Shown: positions 36,501 through 50,964, counted from the stretch's first letter. The stretch: DNA of 64,000 nucleotides from Prunus persica (GCF_000346465.2 NC_034013.1:10296137-10360136), one strand, 5' to 3'. Notes: generated by a model not told the origin, from the sequence alone. Made by a program: numbers and translations.

Positions 36501-37544
36501 TCCCATTCTTTCATTTTCTATTATTTTATTATTATTTTTTGCCCAATTTACGTTTTGTTCCCCGTAACTTGTTTAGTTTTTCAGGTTGGTCCCTGTTTTC
36601 TTTATTTTGACAATTTTCATCCATTGCTTTTGGAAGGTTGGCAATTCTAGTCCAAATTGACAAACCCAAAAACAAAGGACTTTTTATTACAAACGATACC
36701 TAAGATTTACAAAATTATCATATTTTGTCCTTATTGTTCTTTTGTAATACTAATGGTCCTTAAAGTTAGCTTTTGTACAACAAAATGATCCCTGTCGTTA
36801 AATTCTGTTAATTTTTTTGTTAAATTGATGACGTGGCATATGTGTGGAGTTCACACATCCAATGATATAAAGCCACGTAGCTTTAAATATAATATAATAT
36901 ATTTTTAAATATTTTTAAAACTTAAAATTCATTTCACAAAAATTAAAAGCAACTTAAATTATTTATTTATTTATTTTTTTAAGTTTTAACATAGAACTAA
37001 AATATCAATTAACATAAATTTCCTAACTTATCCTCAATTCAATTCCTTCTCAATTAATTCATCCTCATTCTCACTCGATTACGAATAAGTAAACATGCCA
37101 TAAATTCAACGTATTAATTAGCGTTAAAAAAATCCTTCCATTCTATGGAGGCAAAACACTCTTTGGTTGTCGGCTGTTTTCTACCTAGTACTGCTCCTGG
37201 AGCTTTAATGAAGTTAGGTTTGTGGATGCCTTTGGAGGTAGGGAATATTAATTTGTGAACCTATTACAGTTTGAAAGGTTGAACTTTGTATGTACAGTTA
37301 TATAACACATAGAACCAGTCAAGACAGAGGCATGTAAAGTTGTTATTGGACTTTGATGAATTGACATGTATTCAAATAAGACTAAAACACCTTGTGACAG
37401 GTACATTATGAAGATTGCAATGGAAAAATTTGTGAGGAAGGGGACCCAAAATTATTTTTTATGGGTGTCTTTGTGCGACTTTTTGAAGTACAAATAATTC
37501 TAAGAGCATTCACACAACACAATCAAAGTAATATTAGAGAGGGG

Positions 37545-37610
37545 GAATTCGAACATATGACCACAAATGTAGGGCTAACTACTCTTGACCACTTGAGATT
37601 GTGCAGATTT
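37545..37610 (-). mobile_element. Possible tRNA-derived SINE head
   Basis: On the minus strand the sequence reads an A-box-like CTCAAGTGGTCAAGAG and, about 35 bases later, a B-box-like TGTTCGAATTCCCCC. This is the layout of the tRNA-related part of plant SINEs. No clear tail or target duplication was found. Confidence 0.45.
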
Positions 37611-38309
37611 AAAGGAGCTGGCTTTTGAGGGCAACTCTCACACGTGATCTTCCTCTATGTCTATTTGTTTGCAGAATCTCAATCCTCAGCACGATGAATG
37701 TTGCAAAGAGTTTCATAGTAACTAAACAACACAGAAAACAACAAAAGAGCTGAAACAAATAATCAAAATGAAAAAAAAACAATAAGTTCTAGAAGCTCCA
37801 TCTTGATCCACATCACCAGCCTTATCTTCAACTGATCCTCATCTCCCAAGATCAGCAGAAAGATTTTGACTAGAAATTACTTCAATTTAAAGCATTTCTT
37901 AGGGCTTCAGCATGACCCATGAGAGCAGCATAACTAATGCCTTCAATAGAATCCCCTATATCGTTATTATTGTGTTACTAATTCACATGTTATGTTATAT
38001 GTGAATGCTACATATATAAAATCATGAGTGGAAATGAGTGGACGCGGTATGACATTCGAAAATCTTCCCCCATTTCACATCCAACTTCCACTTAATTTAA
38101 GTAGGACCAGTCCGATGCTGCCACTGAAATGCACAACATATTAGAGGTATCGTCTCTTTTTTATATGGAATTATTCTGTACAAATATTCATCTTATTTAT
38201 TTATTTATTTAAATGTTTTCCCTCTTTCATTGAAAATTATTGCAGGTTGCCCGGTAAACTTCCTGTTGAAACTTTATTAATTCGTGGGTTCTTCTAGTAG
38301 CCCTTAGCC

Positions 38310-38310
<1 letters not shown>

Positions 38311-38343
<33 letters not shown>
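38311..38343. repeat. (CT)n microsatellite
   Basis: About sixteen CT units in intergenic DNA downstream of the UGE gene. Confidence 0.9.
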
Positions 38344-38344
<1 letters not shown>

Positions 38345-38796
38345 GATCAAAACGTTTTTAACATTGCCCCCATTGCTTAGCTGCTTAAAACTACAAACCC
38401 GCACGTCTCTGTGCTAAGAAAATTATCACATCCTGAAACTGGTCAAATTCCTCAGACAGTTTGGATACATTTATTCTAAGAAAATTCCAGACATCCTAAT
38501 TCCAAGACCCAAGTAAACATTTATAGAAGCAAACGCAAGTTTATGCTTCAATTTGTTACCACACAACATGCATGGCATAATTCTTTTTCGATATTTATAT
38601 ATACTTGCCAGAAAAGGAATTTATTCCCATGATGTGGCCCAATTACATTTCTTTTAAATGGAAAAGATAAATAAAGGAAAAACACTATAGTAGATGAACA
38701 TATCTAGCAGGACATCAAATAATACAGTTTTATTTCTCAAGGCAGTGGGAGGTAAGTCACTTAGACAAACTTCCGTGCGCTAATGTACAATTCCAT

Positions 38797-41475
<2,679 letters not shown>

Positions 41476-41518
41476 GCTTCTTGCCTCCTCCTCCTCACAC
41501 ACTCACCACAAACGAACT

Positions 41519-41556
<38 letters not shown>

Positions 41557-42530
41557 ATCAAGGAGGGTCGTTCGGGAATTTCGGATAAGCAAGAAAGTGA
41601 AGAAGAAATGTGAATTTGAATTGGAATTTATGAGATTATTATACTATATATATATAAAAGAAAAAGGGGGAAAATTCAGTTGATTGGGGAATTGGATAAG
41701 AATGAATAATTGAATTACGTGATTGATGATAAACACCCAAAAAAAAAAAAAAAAGAAGAAAAAACAGAGAAAAAAATTGAAAAGGGTGAGAAGTTCAGTT
41801 GAGGTGAGTAGAGAGAATATATGGAATCAGTACAGTTTGTTTTGCTTGGCGCGTTTTTAATAGATCTTTCCTTTTCTGTTATGGCGGAGCTGTGACGGTT
41901 GCAGTCGCGCGAGTAAAGCGCGTTTCGTACTCTCCAGTGCCAGTGGTATTGGTAGTTTGCGAGGTCGAGGTTTGCGGATTTGAAATGGGTGTGATTAGAC
42001 TCTGACGTGGTCCATCCAATTTCTGTTTTTCCAGCGAATTTGGATATTTTTGTTTTCCTTAAATTGCTTTTTCTTTTATTTTTTTCTTTTGAAAGCGATA
42101 TTGTTTTTTGTAAAGTTTGTAACGAACGAATTTGACATGGTTTGGTTGGCGTGCCGAATATCGTATCCTATACATCTTTTTGGAATATAATGATAATTAA
42201 TAAATAAATATGGGAATTTTGGCTTTTCCTTTTTGGGGAATGAGGAGATAGAGGACTTTTAGATTTAGGAACATTTTTTATTTGACAAAGTAATGTTTCA
42301 AACTAGTCTAATGTATAGAGAGTGGAATAGCAATCGGGTGCAAAGGACGAGCACACCATCTTAAGTGACCTAAACTACATCTACTTACTTAGAACAGCGG
42401 AGAGTTTGAACAACTGAAATGAAAGAAATTAACTCCTTTAATGTGAAGAAGCACACACTAAAGCACATCCATTTTGGGCAAAAATTTGAACCGTGGAAAT
42501 TTGGCTTCTTCTAAAAGTGTCAAGGTTAAC
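41476..42530. other. UGE promoter and 3' flank of the MYB3R gene
   Basis: The first few hundred bases are the UGE leader and promoter, including a (GA)n repeat, a poly-A run near 41740 and GC-rich TTGGCGCG and AAGCGCG motifs near 41848-41920. The remainder is AT-rich spacer. No additional gene was seen. Confidence 0.5.
41522..41553. repeat. (GA)n microsatellite in the UGE 5' leader
   Basis: About sixteen GA units starting 47 bases upstream of the UGE start codon, so probably transcribed as CU repeats in the 5' UTR. Confidence 0.9.
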
Positions 42531-45075
42531 CTATACACCAACGTTAACGTCTGATGAAGTAGCATGTGCAGAGAAAAGTTGGCCACATTTAGTAACACCT
42601 GAATCATTTTCGGCGTCGAATTCACGTTCCAGGCACCTTCCTAGAGATTTAACGGCAGCTGAAGAAGCATCAGGTCTTCTGGAACTTCTCTTTCTTATGA
42701 TGGAAGGAGTATTTTTGAAACTCAATGCCAAGTTCTTCAGTCTCGACCCGGGACTGCTGCCACTGCTGAGATTCACATTAACATTCTGCGGACGGCTTTG
42801 GGGTGTAGAGTAGCAGGATGGACTCTCAAGGGGGGAGGACCGGGTAGAAGCAGATGCACCCACGAAAACCGATGAAGAGGCTGATAGAGGGCTGTGTTTG
42901 GAAGATCCACTTGTGATTAGATTTGTCAAACTACTTGCTCCTCTATCTGATGATCTGCATTTCTGCACTTTGACAGGTTTCCATTCTGAACAAAGTTCAT
43001 GTCTATAAGAACATCCAAGAGTCAACTCTGTAGAGCAAGCGCTATCACTAATCTCCAACCCTGTTCTCTGATTGAGTGAGGCCAGTCTATCAGAAATCTG
43101 TCCGGCTGGGTTAATCTCGACAAGGCCCGATCTTAATTCACCGTTCCAGACATCAGGATGCATATCCACATCACAACCATTAGGTGAGTATGAATCTAAT
43201 TTTCTCTTCAGTGTGCAGTTCCAGTGATTTTTAATTGCATTGTCAGTCCTGCCAATTTCAATACAGATGAGATGAGTGAGTGCATTCAACAGAAGGAGCC
43301 AATCTCCCCATTTGAATTGTGTTAATAAACATAAATTACACAATCATTAATGATATATCTATGTTCATAGTAAACTGTATCTTCACCAGCAAATAGTACA
43401 CAAATAGTGCATGTCTAAAATCCAAAATTTGACCAATTTAATAAATTAATCCCTATACAAGTGATACATAATCCAGATTTTTACCTCATTTGCACCACAT
43501 ACAATCACAGGAAAAAAACCCATGTACATATATGTTCAAGTTCCCAAAACATGTTGGTCAGTCTTCAATTAATGAATTCATCATATACAAATAAACACAA
43601 AATCATACTTTCATCCCATCTGCTTTCAGTTATTGTATACCTTCCAGGTAGAAACCTGGCTATTTCTGCCCACTTGTTACCAAAGAGTTGGTGGTAGTAA
43701 GTAAGAACCCACTCCTCTTCTTCTGTCCATGCATTTCTATTTATAGCCGGGCATAAGTGATTGTACCACCTGAAAGTAATTATTAACTTCATTATTGTCT
43801 AGTATATAACCTGCATAGCTAACTATTACAAAACACAATGGATGTGAACCATAGATTTGCAGAACATATGTTGATTGAATGGTACTTGATGCCAAAAGTT
43901 TGATGCACTGACTAGAAATCGTTGCTGCCTACCTTTCTCGGCATTGCTTGCCCATTCGACCTGGTAAGAACTTTGCAATAACAGACCATCTTTTAGCACC
44001 ATGACTCTCAACTTGTTTGATTATGCAGTTGTCTTCCTGAAATCCAGATAAAGGAACAAATATCAGTTTTCCTTCAATTAGTTTGTTCAGTCAACTTGTT
44101 TGTCCGTGCTTCTTAGTTTGTTTTCTCATTGATCACATATCAGTTTAGCATAAAGTAAAAGCATGATTTCCCCATTGTTATAAAAGCATGCAAGAGTGTT
44201 ATGTTTGCACCTCCTTTGTCCAGGGTCCCTTCACAATTTCAGGATTTAGAACCTTTTGCCAGCGCTGCAGGCACTGAACATCTGTGCGCCCAGGGAGACA
44301 CGCAGCTGCAGGACATAAGGAAGCAATCAAATCACAAACTTTGCATCAGGAAACTTTCAAAAAACTAGAAGCACACTTTTGAAAACCAACTGAAAGACAG
44401 TGGCATGCCCACCTATTTCCTTCCAATTACTCCTGTTAAACTTTCTGACCAGCTCTCCTAGAAGATTGTCCTGCCATAACAAGAAGTCAATTGATTAATA
44501 AAGTGATTAATTTCTGAGAAGCTAAGGAGACTAAAATAAAGTCTCCACGTAGACTAAACCAACATTATAAATATAAGAACTTCTGTATTTCCTTCTTCAT
44601 TAACAATGTATCTAAAACTTACATGCTAAACTGGCATTACAGAACTACCAAACTAAGGAATTTTCACTACTGACCTCTTCCTCTGTCCAGCATTTCGCTG
44701 ACCGTCTCATCGGACCAGTGGCTCTCCTAGAACAGCAAAGCAGACCATTCATCACAGTAAAGTATCAAATTAAGCATTTACCCAAAACCAGAAAACTCAT
44801 GACCAAAGAAAAAATTAACTCAAATGGCAATAAGGCATAACCAAGTAAATTGTAATATGAGGAAAAAGGCTAATTGAAGAATCAGATGCCATCATAAATA
44901 TGCCCCTTCCATGTAAAAAGTTAATTGAAGCAACATACCGAGTAGCAGAGCTTGGCTTGGACGCAGGCGAGTTAAAACAGCCTTCAGTTTCATATAATGC
45001 TTGCAAAAGGAAACCAATTTTCTCGTATGGATCCACAACCACCTCCTGCAGCTGCTCCTTTTTCACTTTCGCCAT
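42531..45075 (-). CDS. MYB3R three-repeat MYB transcription factor
   Basis: Seven exons (45075-44939, 44726-44675, 44470-44413, 44305-44211, 44036-43933, 43769-43641, 43248-42531) join to 430 codons plus stop. Three MYB repeats lie between about residues 55 and 210. R1 runs from CWTEEE through NWKEIAACLPGRTDVQCLQRW, R2 from KGPWTKEED through KRWSVIAKFLPGRMGKQCRERW, and R3 from RNAWTEEEEW through [21 protein letters not shown]. The serine-rich tail contains STPQSRPQNVNVN and SFKNTPSIIRKRS, features of the MYB3R3/MYB3R5 repressor group. These nuclear factors bind MSA elements (AACGG core) and repress G2/M genes outside mitosis, together with E2F and RBR in DREAM-type complexes. The protein is short compared with activator MYB3Rs, which fits a repressor type. 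An E2F-type site and paired MYB cores lie upstream. Confidence 0.95.
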
Positions 45076-45592
45076 GATCTCTTAGAAAAATCAGTTTTCC
45101 TCAACCTTGAACATATTACAAGCAGAAAACAAGCCCTAAATCAGTTAAAGTTAAAGTTTTGATCGTACTAGAAAATTCAACATTCTGTTTGGTTCCTGAG
45201 AAAACAAACTAATTGAAGGAAAACTAAAAGCGCCAATTGATCTCACAATTGCATCAAAGCCAGTAATTTGAGTGAGTATAATGAAAAAGCGACAAAATTT
45301 TGTCATATTTTCCCACATTTTCTCACCAACCAAACAGAGCAGCAGAAATTTCAACGAATTGCAAAATGAACCATCACCAATTGCACAATGAATCACATAA
45401 TTGAACCAAAACAAACACAAAAAATAAGGAAATGCAAGAAACTTAAAACCACAAAATTAAAATCCGAACCTTGAAAAAGAAAGCTTCGAGGGTTTCTGAG
45501 TGTGTGAGAATCTAACAGCCAAAACTACAGAAAGCAGAAAGAATACCGAGCTGGTTTTAAGCAAAGGCAGTGTGAAATGCGAAGGGCAGGAC

Positions 45593-45605
45593 TTTTGGCG
45601 GGAAA
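45593..45605. promoter_or_regulatory. E2F-type site TTTTGGCGGGAAA
   Basis: A perfect match to the E2F consensus TTTSSCGSGAAA, about 520 bases upstream of the MYB3R start codon. E2F sites drive cell-cycle genes in plants. Use of this site is inferred. Confidence 0.75.
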
Positions 45606-45734
45606 GTTGGGAGCTTCTAATTTTGAGCGAGTGGAAGCGAAAGCGGTTTTTGTTTGTTTTCTCAGTGGTGAGCTCTCTTTCTGAGAGAGAAAAGTCAGAA
45701 ATGACTGAGTGAAAGAGAGAGAGAGGATTTGTGG

Positions 45735-45853
45735 TTGTATTTATTTAAGCGTTTTGGAGAAGTAGCTTACGCTGGAAGCTGATGGCCAAGAAGGGAAGCT
45801 TTGGTGTTGTATTTGAAGCGTTTTCAAGAAGTAGATTGCGTTGGAAGTTTGAT
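45735..45853. repeat. Direct repeat (about 48 bp, 72-bp period) in the MYB3R promoter
   Basis: The unit TTGTATTT...AAGCGTTTT..AGAAGTAG..T.CG.TGGAAG..TGAT occurs at 45735-45783 and 45807-45853. It is a local duplication upstream of the E2F site. Confidence 0.8.
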
Positions 45854-45869
45854 CAACCGACGGCGGTTG
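45854..45869. promoter_or_regulatory. Palindromic MYB-core pair CAACCG-ACGG-CGGTTG
   Basis: Two inverted CNGTTR-type MYB core sites separated by four bases. It lies upstream of a MYB3R gene, so autoregulation or regulation by another MYB is possible but inferred. Confidence 0.55.
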
Positions 45870-45967
45870 TTTCATCGCGTTTTGGAGGGTAGGAAACGTT
45901 TGAATTCGTTAATTGGATATGGGCTTTTAGGTGGACTCCATTTCGGCCCAATACAATCTTGATGTTC

Positions 45968-46074
45968 CTTCATCGATCTCGTCAAGCCAAAACTCATCTT
46001 ATAAACGTGTAAAAAGCCACATATATGAACATCATATCTCTCTCAAATTTTTCTACCAAATGTCAAACACGTAA
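45968..46074. repeat. Direct repeat copy A (second copy at 46922-47033)
   Basis: TTCATCGATC, AAACGTGTAAA and AATGTCAA.CACGTAAT appear in the same order and spacing here and at 46922-47033, just upstream of the thaumatin-like pseudogene. The block appears to be a duplicated upstream segment of that gene. Confidence 0.65.
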
Positions 46075-46921
46075 TTTATCATATATGTAAAATTTCACAT
46101 TTTCTTTGTTTTATTTTTTCTTTTCCAACCCAACCCCACGTCCAAAACCAAGCCCACCATCACACATTGAAAGTGGAACTCCATCTATTAGGAAGAAAAA
46201 ACACACACACACACACACCTAGTAAAGTGTTTGTGTTGAGAACGTACGCACAAAATATGACTAGATATTTGTTGAATTCAATTTGTTGTTTGCAACCCAT
46301 CAAGCTTATAAACTTGCTAGTAGGTTGAATTCAGTTTGTGGTGCACTATGATTGAATATTGTGGAATTCTCTAGACAAAGCCACAAACTTGTCGGTGGAC
46401 TTGGTGATGTCTCGGCAAACATGCATATGTTACCAATCTAAGATGGAGCTAAGGCCAATTAGTCTATACAAAGCTATGTAACCTCTTGCAGGGGAGGTGT
46501 CATCAACTCAGATACACGGGCTGCATGAACCTCCCTTGGTTCTACGATGCCCTGGTAGTGTCTTGATCATCAAATATATAAGCGCAAATGCGTATGTCTT
46601 CTCAAGTCTCACCAAAAGTCATAAAGAAAGAATCAATGGTCCTTCTTTCAATATGATTTGTAGCTAGGATCCTTCGTCGCAGATATGATTCAAACTCATG
46701 AAACTATTGTCCTGTACTTCCTAAATCCCTTCACTTACGAACCAACAATGATATCAGAGCAACACGACTCAAAAACCAACACATATGCACTTCTCTATTT
46801 AAAACACAAACCTACCTATTGTAATTCATCTATATCACCCTCTCCATTTAGAGGCTTATATTTGAAAGGGTGAAAATTTACTAACTGAATCTTACATAAA
46901 AAGTAGTTAACATGAGTAAAG
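46075..46921. other. Intergenic spacer
   Basis: Contains an (AC)n repeat at 46201-46219 and otherwise no supported gene. AAGTGTTTGTGTTGAGAACG near 46225 resembles sequence near 49195, suggesting further old local duplication. Confidence 0.4.
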
Positions 46922-47033
46922 GCTTCATCGATCAGATCAAGCCAAACTGATCTTAAAAACGTGTAAAGATTTGTGCTTATATGAAAATATCACCTCTTTA
47001 TTAGTTTTGTGTACCGAATGTCAACCACGTAAT
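46922..47033. repeat. Direct repeat copy B (first copy at 45968-46074)
   Basis: Second copy of the upstream block, ending about 80 bases before the start of the thaumatin-like pseudogene. Confidence 0.65.
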
Positions 47034-47115
47034 CACACCTCCACAAGAAACGACCCCAACCCAAAACGGCAAACCCTACACAAGCTCAAACACTATAAAT
47101 AAGCCAACCGCCAAA

Positions 47116-47573
47116 ATGAGTCTTTTCATCTACGCTCCTCCTCCTCCCTCATCCTCTCTACTACTCCACCGAATTTGGAGTAAAGGTTTGATGGACGCTA
47201 AACGTGAGTCCTGGAACCACCAAATAATTTGGCCCCAAACCTACTGTGCGTATTCGACAACTCATGTCACGACTGCACGGCTGGTGCCAAATCGGTGATT
47301 GCGGAGGACTCCTCCAGGGCAAAGCCTATGGTTCATCCCCAAACACCCTAGCCGAGTATGCCCTAAACCAATTTGGCAACATGGACTTTCACTTGTAGAT
47401 ATGGAATTTAGTTCCACGTCTAATGGGTTCACTAGGGAACTGACTGTTGCACTTCTGGGAAATGTGCGAATACAAATTGGTCTAAGTTTTTTAAGGATCG
47501 GTGTAGGGATGCTTACCCTAAAGATGATCCAACCAGCACTTTTACTTGTTCTGGTGGGACTAATTACAAGGTT
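47116..47573 (+). pseudogene. Thaumatin-like protein pseudogene
   Basis: A degraded relative of the intact thaumatin-like gene at 63096. A TATA-like CTATAAATAAG lies about 25 bases before the first ATG at 47116. The best-preserved part (about 47280-47400) translates to [26 protein letters not shown] and runs into a stop. A second preserved part (about 47478-47570) encodes a [26 protein letters not shown] end in another frame. Compared with the 678-nt intact gene, the copy lacks part of the N-terminal region and the central cysteine-rich part, and it has frameshifts. Its last codons are replaced by a foldback element. It cannot make a functional protein. Confidence 0.85.
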
Positions 47574-47747
47574 GGTTCCGAGTACACCACGTGGCTGGTG
47601 TACTATCCAATAGACATAGGACATATGGAATTATTCTCCAACTTACCGCGTTGCTTTTTATGACCTGTGACTGGCTGTATTGGAAATATTCCACATGTCC
47701 TATATCTATTGGATGGTACACTAGCCACGTGGTGTACCCGGAATACC
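47574..47747. mobile_element. Foldback element ending the TLP pseudogene
   Basis: The left arm at about 47575-47641 and the right arm at about 47680-47746 are inverted copies of roughly 65 bp with about 85% identity. Both contain GTACACCACGTGGCT and TCCAATAGA.ATAGGACAT. The spacer is about 38 bases. The element begins where the thaumatin-like reading frame should end. A target duplication is not certain (TTGGTTCC on the left, TTGTTCC on the right). Confidence 0.75.
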
Positions 47748-50379
47748 AAAAAATTGTTCCTTAGGAACACACCAAAAATCTGAGCCAATCCAACTAACAC
47801 CCCATTAGTGTATCAAAAGTAATACATTGATTTTAGATGATTGACTGTGTCAAATTCAAAATATTACATTAAGTATTTTAAATACATTACACCTATGCAA
47901 CTCACTAAAATGTTAGCAAAGAAATGTTAATTAATGTATATGTTGACTGAAAATAATTTCTTGAGGTACCTTTCCTTTCTTCTTTATCTCTCCATCTCAT
48001 CAAAACTCATGTTCAATTCATCATCTGCCTTCGCATGGTCTTTGAGTTTGGTCCTTGAGAATCTCACATGAGAGAAAAGAGAGCAAACATGAACCGAGGA
48101 CAACCTCCCATAAGAACATACGCCTTGAAGAAATTATGGCAAGTCCTCCTCAGTTCATATCCACTCTCCATCTCTTCATGCAAGACTATTAGACAAATTA
48201 ATGGAATTATAATGATCTACCACTCCATTTCATTAATTTTATGCAGCCTTGCTATCCAATTTATATGCAAATATTGCAAACGACATGTTTGCAGTTCTTT
48301 TATTATTATTCCATTAAACATGTGCTGTAATAAACCGAAATATGAGCTGAGGATGACTTGCCAGGATTTGTAGGCAAACATTGCACACGCCGATCGAGTT
48401 TGCAGTTAGGTTCTTTCACTATTATTCCATTGAAACGTACTCACCACATAGAATGCTTTCTTAAGAATCAAAGAAATGGACGCATGGATAAAATCATAGC
48501 AACATTTGTGGGCTTGGCCTTGGGCCCTCGGGTTCTCTTACGAAATTTAGTATTGCAATATTATTGGTCCCTTTAAACATGCATTCTGTTCTGAATCTTG
48601 TTTTTTATTTCCTTTTTGGTAAAAGTTCAAGTTCTTTTATTCCTCATGTATACATATGTATTCCTTCATTTCCTTTTAGATCAATCATGGGTTTCATTCG
48701 GTCTCAATACCTAAAAATAAAAACAAATAAAAGACGAAGAATATCAAATTCAACTAAATATTGAAAATACACGAACTGTGATTTGTACCACATCAACTGA
48801 CAACGTATTGTATTATATCTCTAATAGAAATAAGTAGAGAAATAATTATTTATTCCATTAGAGGCATAAATCATCTGTTGCACAGCTGTACCTAAATCTC
48901 CACAACTCGCATTGTGGAACGTACTTGAAAGAATTCCTCTTTATTAATTCCAGTCATCCATCCAGTGGGATCTGAAGTGGGACCAAATAAGATCTTGAGC
49001 TGGGCCTGAGTTTGTTCTTTTTCTTTTTTCTTTTCATTTTAAAGTTTTCGTCAAAGTGAGAATAATTAAGCATCGCCTACTATCATCAATCACCATCTCT
49101 GCCTATATACATGGGCCAAACGCGTCATAACAATCCCAAGGCCACCATACATCAAACAATGAAAATGGAAAACTATTTATGAAAAAATCACAGCAAAGTG
49201 TGTGTCGAGAACACAAAAAATATGAAAAGATCATACAAGTCATGTTTTTATACCTTAAAACAATAACTGATCAGTTTGCATGATATGCTACAATAAGATA
49301 AGATATTTCATACTTACTAATATGTTAGAGTGACATAACTTTTAATGCTTTATCTTTCTCCGCACAAATATTTAATGATTTATATAAGATATTGGGGTGA
49401 ATTAAATACGTTTGGCAATTGAAACGTCGAAGATGCCGTATACAGAGGGAAGCATCAATTTGAGGTATACTTGCCCTCCCCGCCATATACAGAGGGAATA
49501 CGGAAGAAAAATGGAGACAGAGAAGGTAGGGTTTAAAACAGATATGAATGAATAAAGAGACATAGTAGAGTGGGTGCTTTGCGAGAGATAATTGAGGAGG
49601 ACATACAAACAAAATGTGTTTCTTTCAACCTAGTTGGTAGAAATAAAAACGTGATTGAGATGACTCAGTTGCAAGTTGGCTTGATAAACACGGAAATATC
49701 TATTTAATAACATTTAATAATTTAAACAAACCAACACCAACCCTAATTCACCCACCTCCACTCAATTTGAATTCTCCTAGTCAGAATGTTTAGTTGGGTA
49801 TGTGTTAAATCCATTTAAATGATGATTTTTAATCTTGTTATATACAATATAAAGTTTCTTTTCTTTTTTTAAAAAAGTGATTAATTGTGAATTAGTTACT
49901 CTTACAGTCTAATCTATTGAAATTCATGTCGTCTAATGTGTATCTGAACTGCCGTTATTGATATAAGATTTTCATTTTTTAAAGACACCTTACTAATTCA
50001 TAATTCCTATTGGCTTATATTTTTATAGGGTTATATTTATATTTTTAAGATTAAATTTCTCGTTTTGTAGAGCATTTTCAATATTCTAGCAAGTTTCCTA
50101 GTATTCATAGTAGAGATAGTGAGACAAGAGAAGAGAAGAGAGTAGGATAGAGGTTATATTATATAAATGGTGGGTGATTAAGTATTTAAGTTGGATAAAA
50201 AAGAAAATTAATTTGGTGAAATTACCATGAGGTCCTTAATCTCAAAGTCCATTCTTAAAGTTATTTAATCTAGAAAGGGTAATTTTGACATTATCAAAAG
50301 ACTTCCGAATTTCAAAAAGTTTGAACGCCAACTTACTTTTGATTGAAGAATATTTGTTGTGCATTTCTAATTTCTATAT
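47748..50379. other. Intergenic region, no supported gene
   Basis: About 2.6 kb of AT-rich DNA. A stretch near 48268-48325 (GCAAATATTGCAAACG..TTGCAGTT..TATTATTCCATT) is loosely repeated at 48372-48440. The motif TATACAGAGGGA occurs twice near 49439-49498. No coding or RNA gene could be supported. Confidence 0.45.
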
Positions 50380-50573
50380 TGTTAAATTTCAAAGAGACGG
50401 GCCATTGGCCAACTACTAACAACACCGATATTGTCTCCAACTTAACCACCTATAAAGCCTAATAAGTGCGGGGTTTTATCACAAAAGGCCTCAATGATAT
50501 TAGTAGTGGAACCATTCATTATATATTGTATTTTATTTAATCAAGTTTCCGATGTGACACTTATTCTTCAACA
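50380..50573 (-). repeat. TRIM 3' LTR
   Basis: 194 bp; about 87% identical to the other LTR by manual comparison. It is the 3' LTR when the element is read on the minus strand. Confidence 0.93.
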
Positions 50574-50770
50574 CGCCCTCTCACTTGGGACCATCACATA
50601 GAAGGCCACACATGGAACCAAGTCCACATCGGAGTCATACATTCAAGCCCAACAAGTGAGCACCACGTATTGGGTAAGGGTAAACATTTAAGCCCAAGAT
50701 GTGAACACTACATATTGGGTAAGGGTAAAGGCCCAATTTAGGCCCAGTCAATCAACCCGCTCTGATACCA

Positions 50771-50964
50771 TGTTAAATTTCAGAGAGACGGGCCAGCGGC
50801 CCACTACTAACAACACCAATATTGTCCTTAATTTAACCACCTACAAAGCCCAGTATGTGTGAGGTTTTATCACAAAAAGCCTCGGTGATATTAGTAGTGG
50901 AACCATTCATTATATATTTTATTTTATTTAATCACGTTTCCGACGTGGAACTCATTATTCAACA
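50771..50964 (-). repeat. TRIM 5' LTR
   Basis: 194 bp; next to the primer-binding site, therefore the 5' LTR on the minus strand. Confidence 0.93.

Larger units (their letters stand above)
36501..38796. other. Intergenic region between the HSF promoter and UGE
   Basis: Over 2 kb without a supported gene. It contains AT-rich stretches, a possible SINE at 37545-37610, a (CT)n repeat at 38311-38343 and, around 36680-36905, sequence resembling common dispersed plant repeats. The last part is the 3' flank of UGE. Confidence 0.45.
45076..45967. other. Leader and promoter of the MYB3R gene
   Basis: Probable 5' UTR (possibly containing an intron) and promoter of MYB3R. It holds an E2F-type site, paired MYB cores and a direct repeat, each listed separately. 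A short GA stretch occurs near 45712-45724. Confidence 0.5.
50380..50964 (-). mobile_element. Complete TRIM retrotransposon
   Basis: A 585-bp element with two 194-bp LTRs (50380-50573 and 50771-50964), each reading TGTTAAATTTC to TTCAACA on the plus strand. It is flanked by a perfect 5-bp duplication, TATAT, at 50375-50379 and 50965-50969. A perfect primer-binding site for initiator tRNA-Met (TGGTATCAGAGC on the minus strand) occupies 50759-50770, directly adjacent to the LTR, so the element is read on the minus strand. A purine-rich tract (minus strand CAAGTGAGAGGGCG) abuts the other LTR. The interior is only 197 bp and non-coding. The LTRs differ at about 25 positions, so the insertion is not recent. 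Confidence 0.95.

Noticed and set aside
48268..48440. Loose direct repeat with ATTATTCCATT blocks
   Set aside because: Similarity is patchy and AT-rich; no boundaries could be set, so it was not called as an element.
50380..50964. Cassandra-type TRIM carrying a 5S rRNA sequence
   Set aside because: The LTR contains no 5S-like internal promoter block; it is a different TRIM family.
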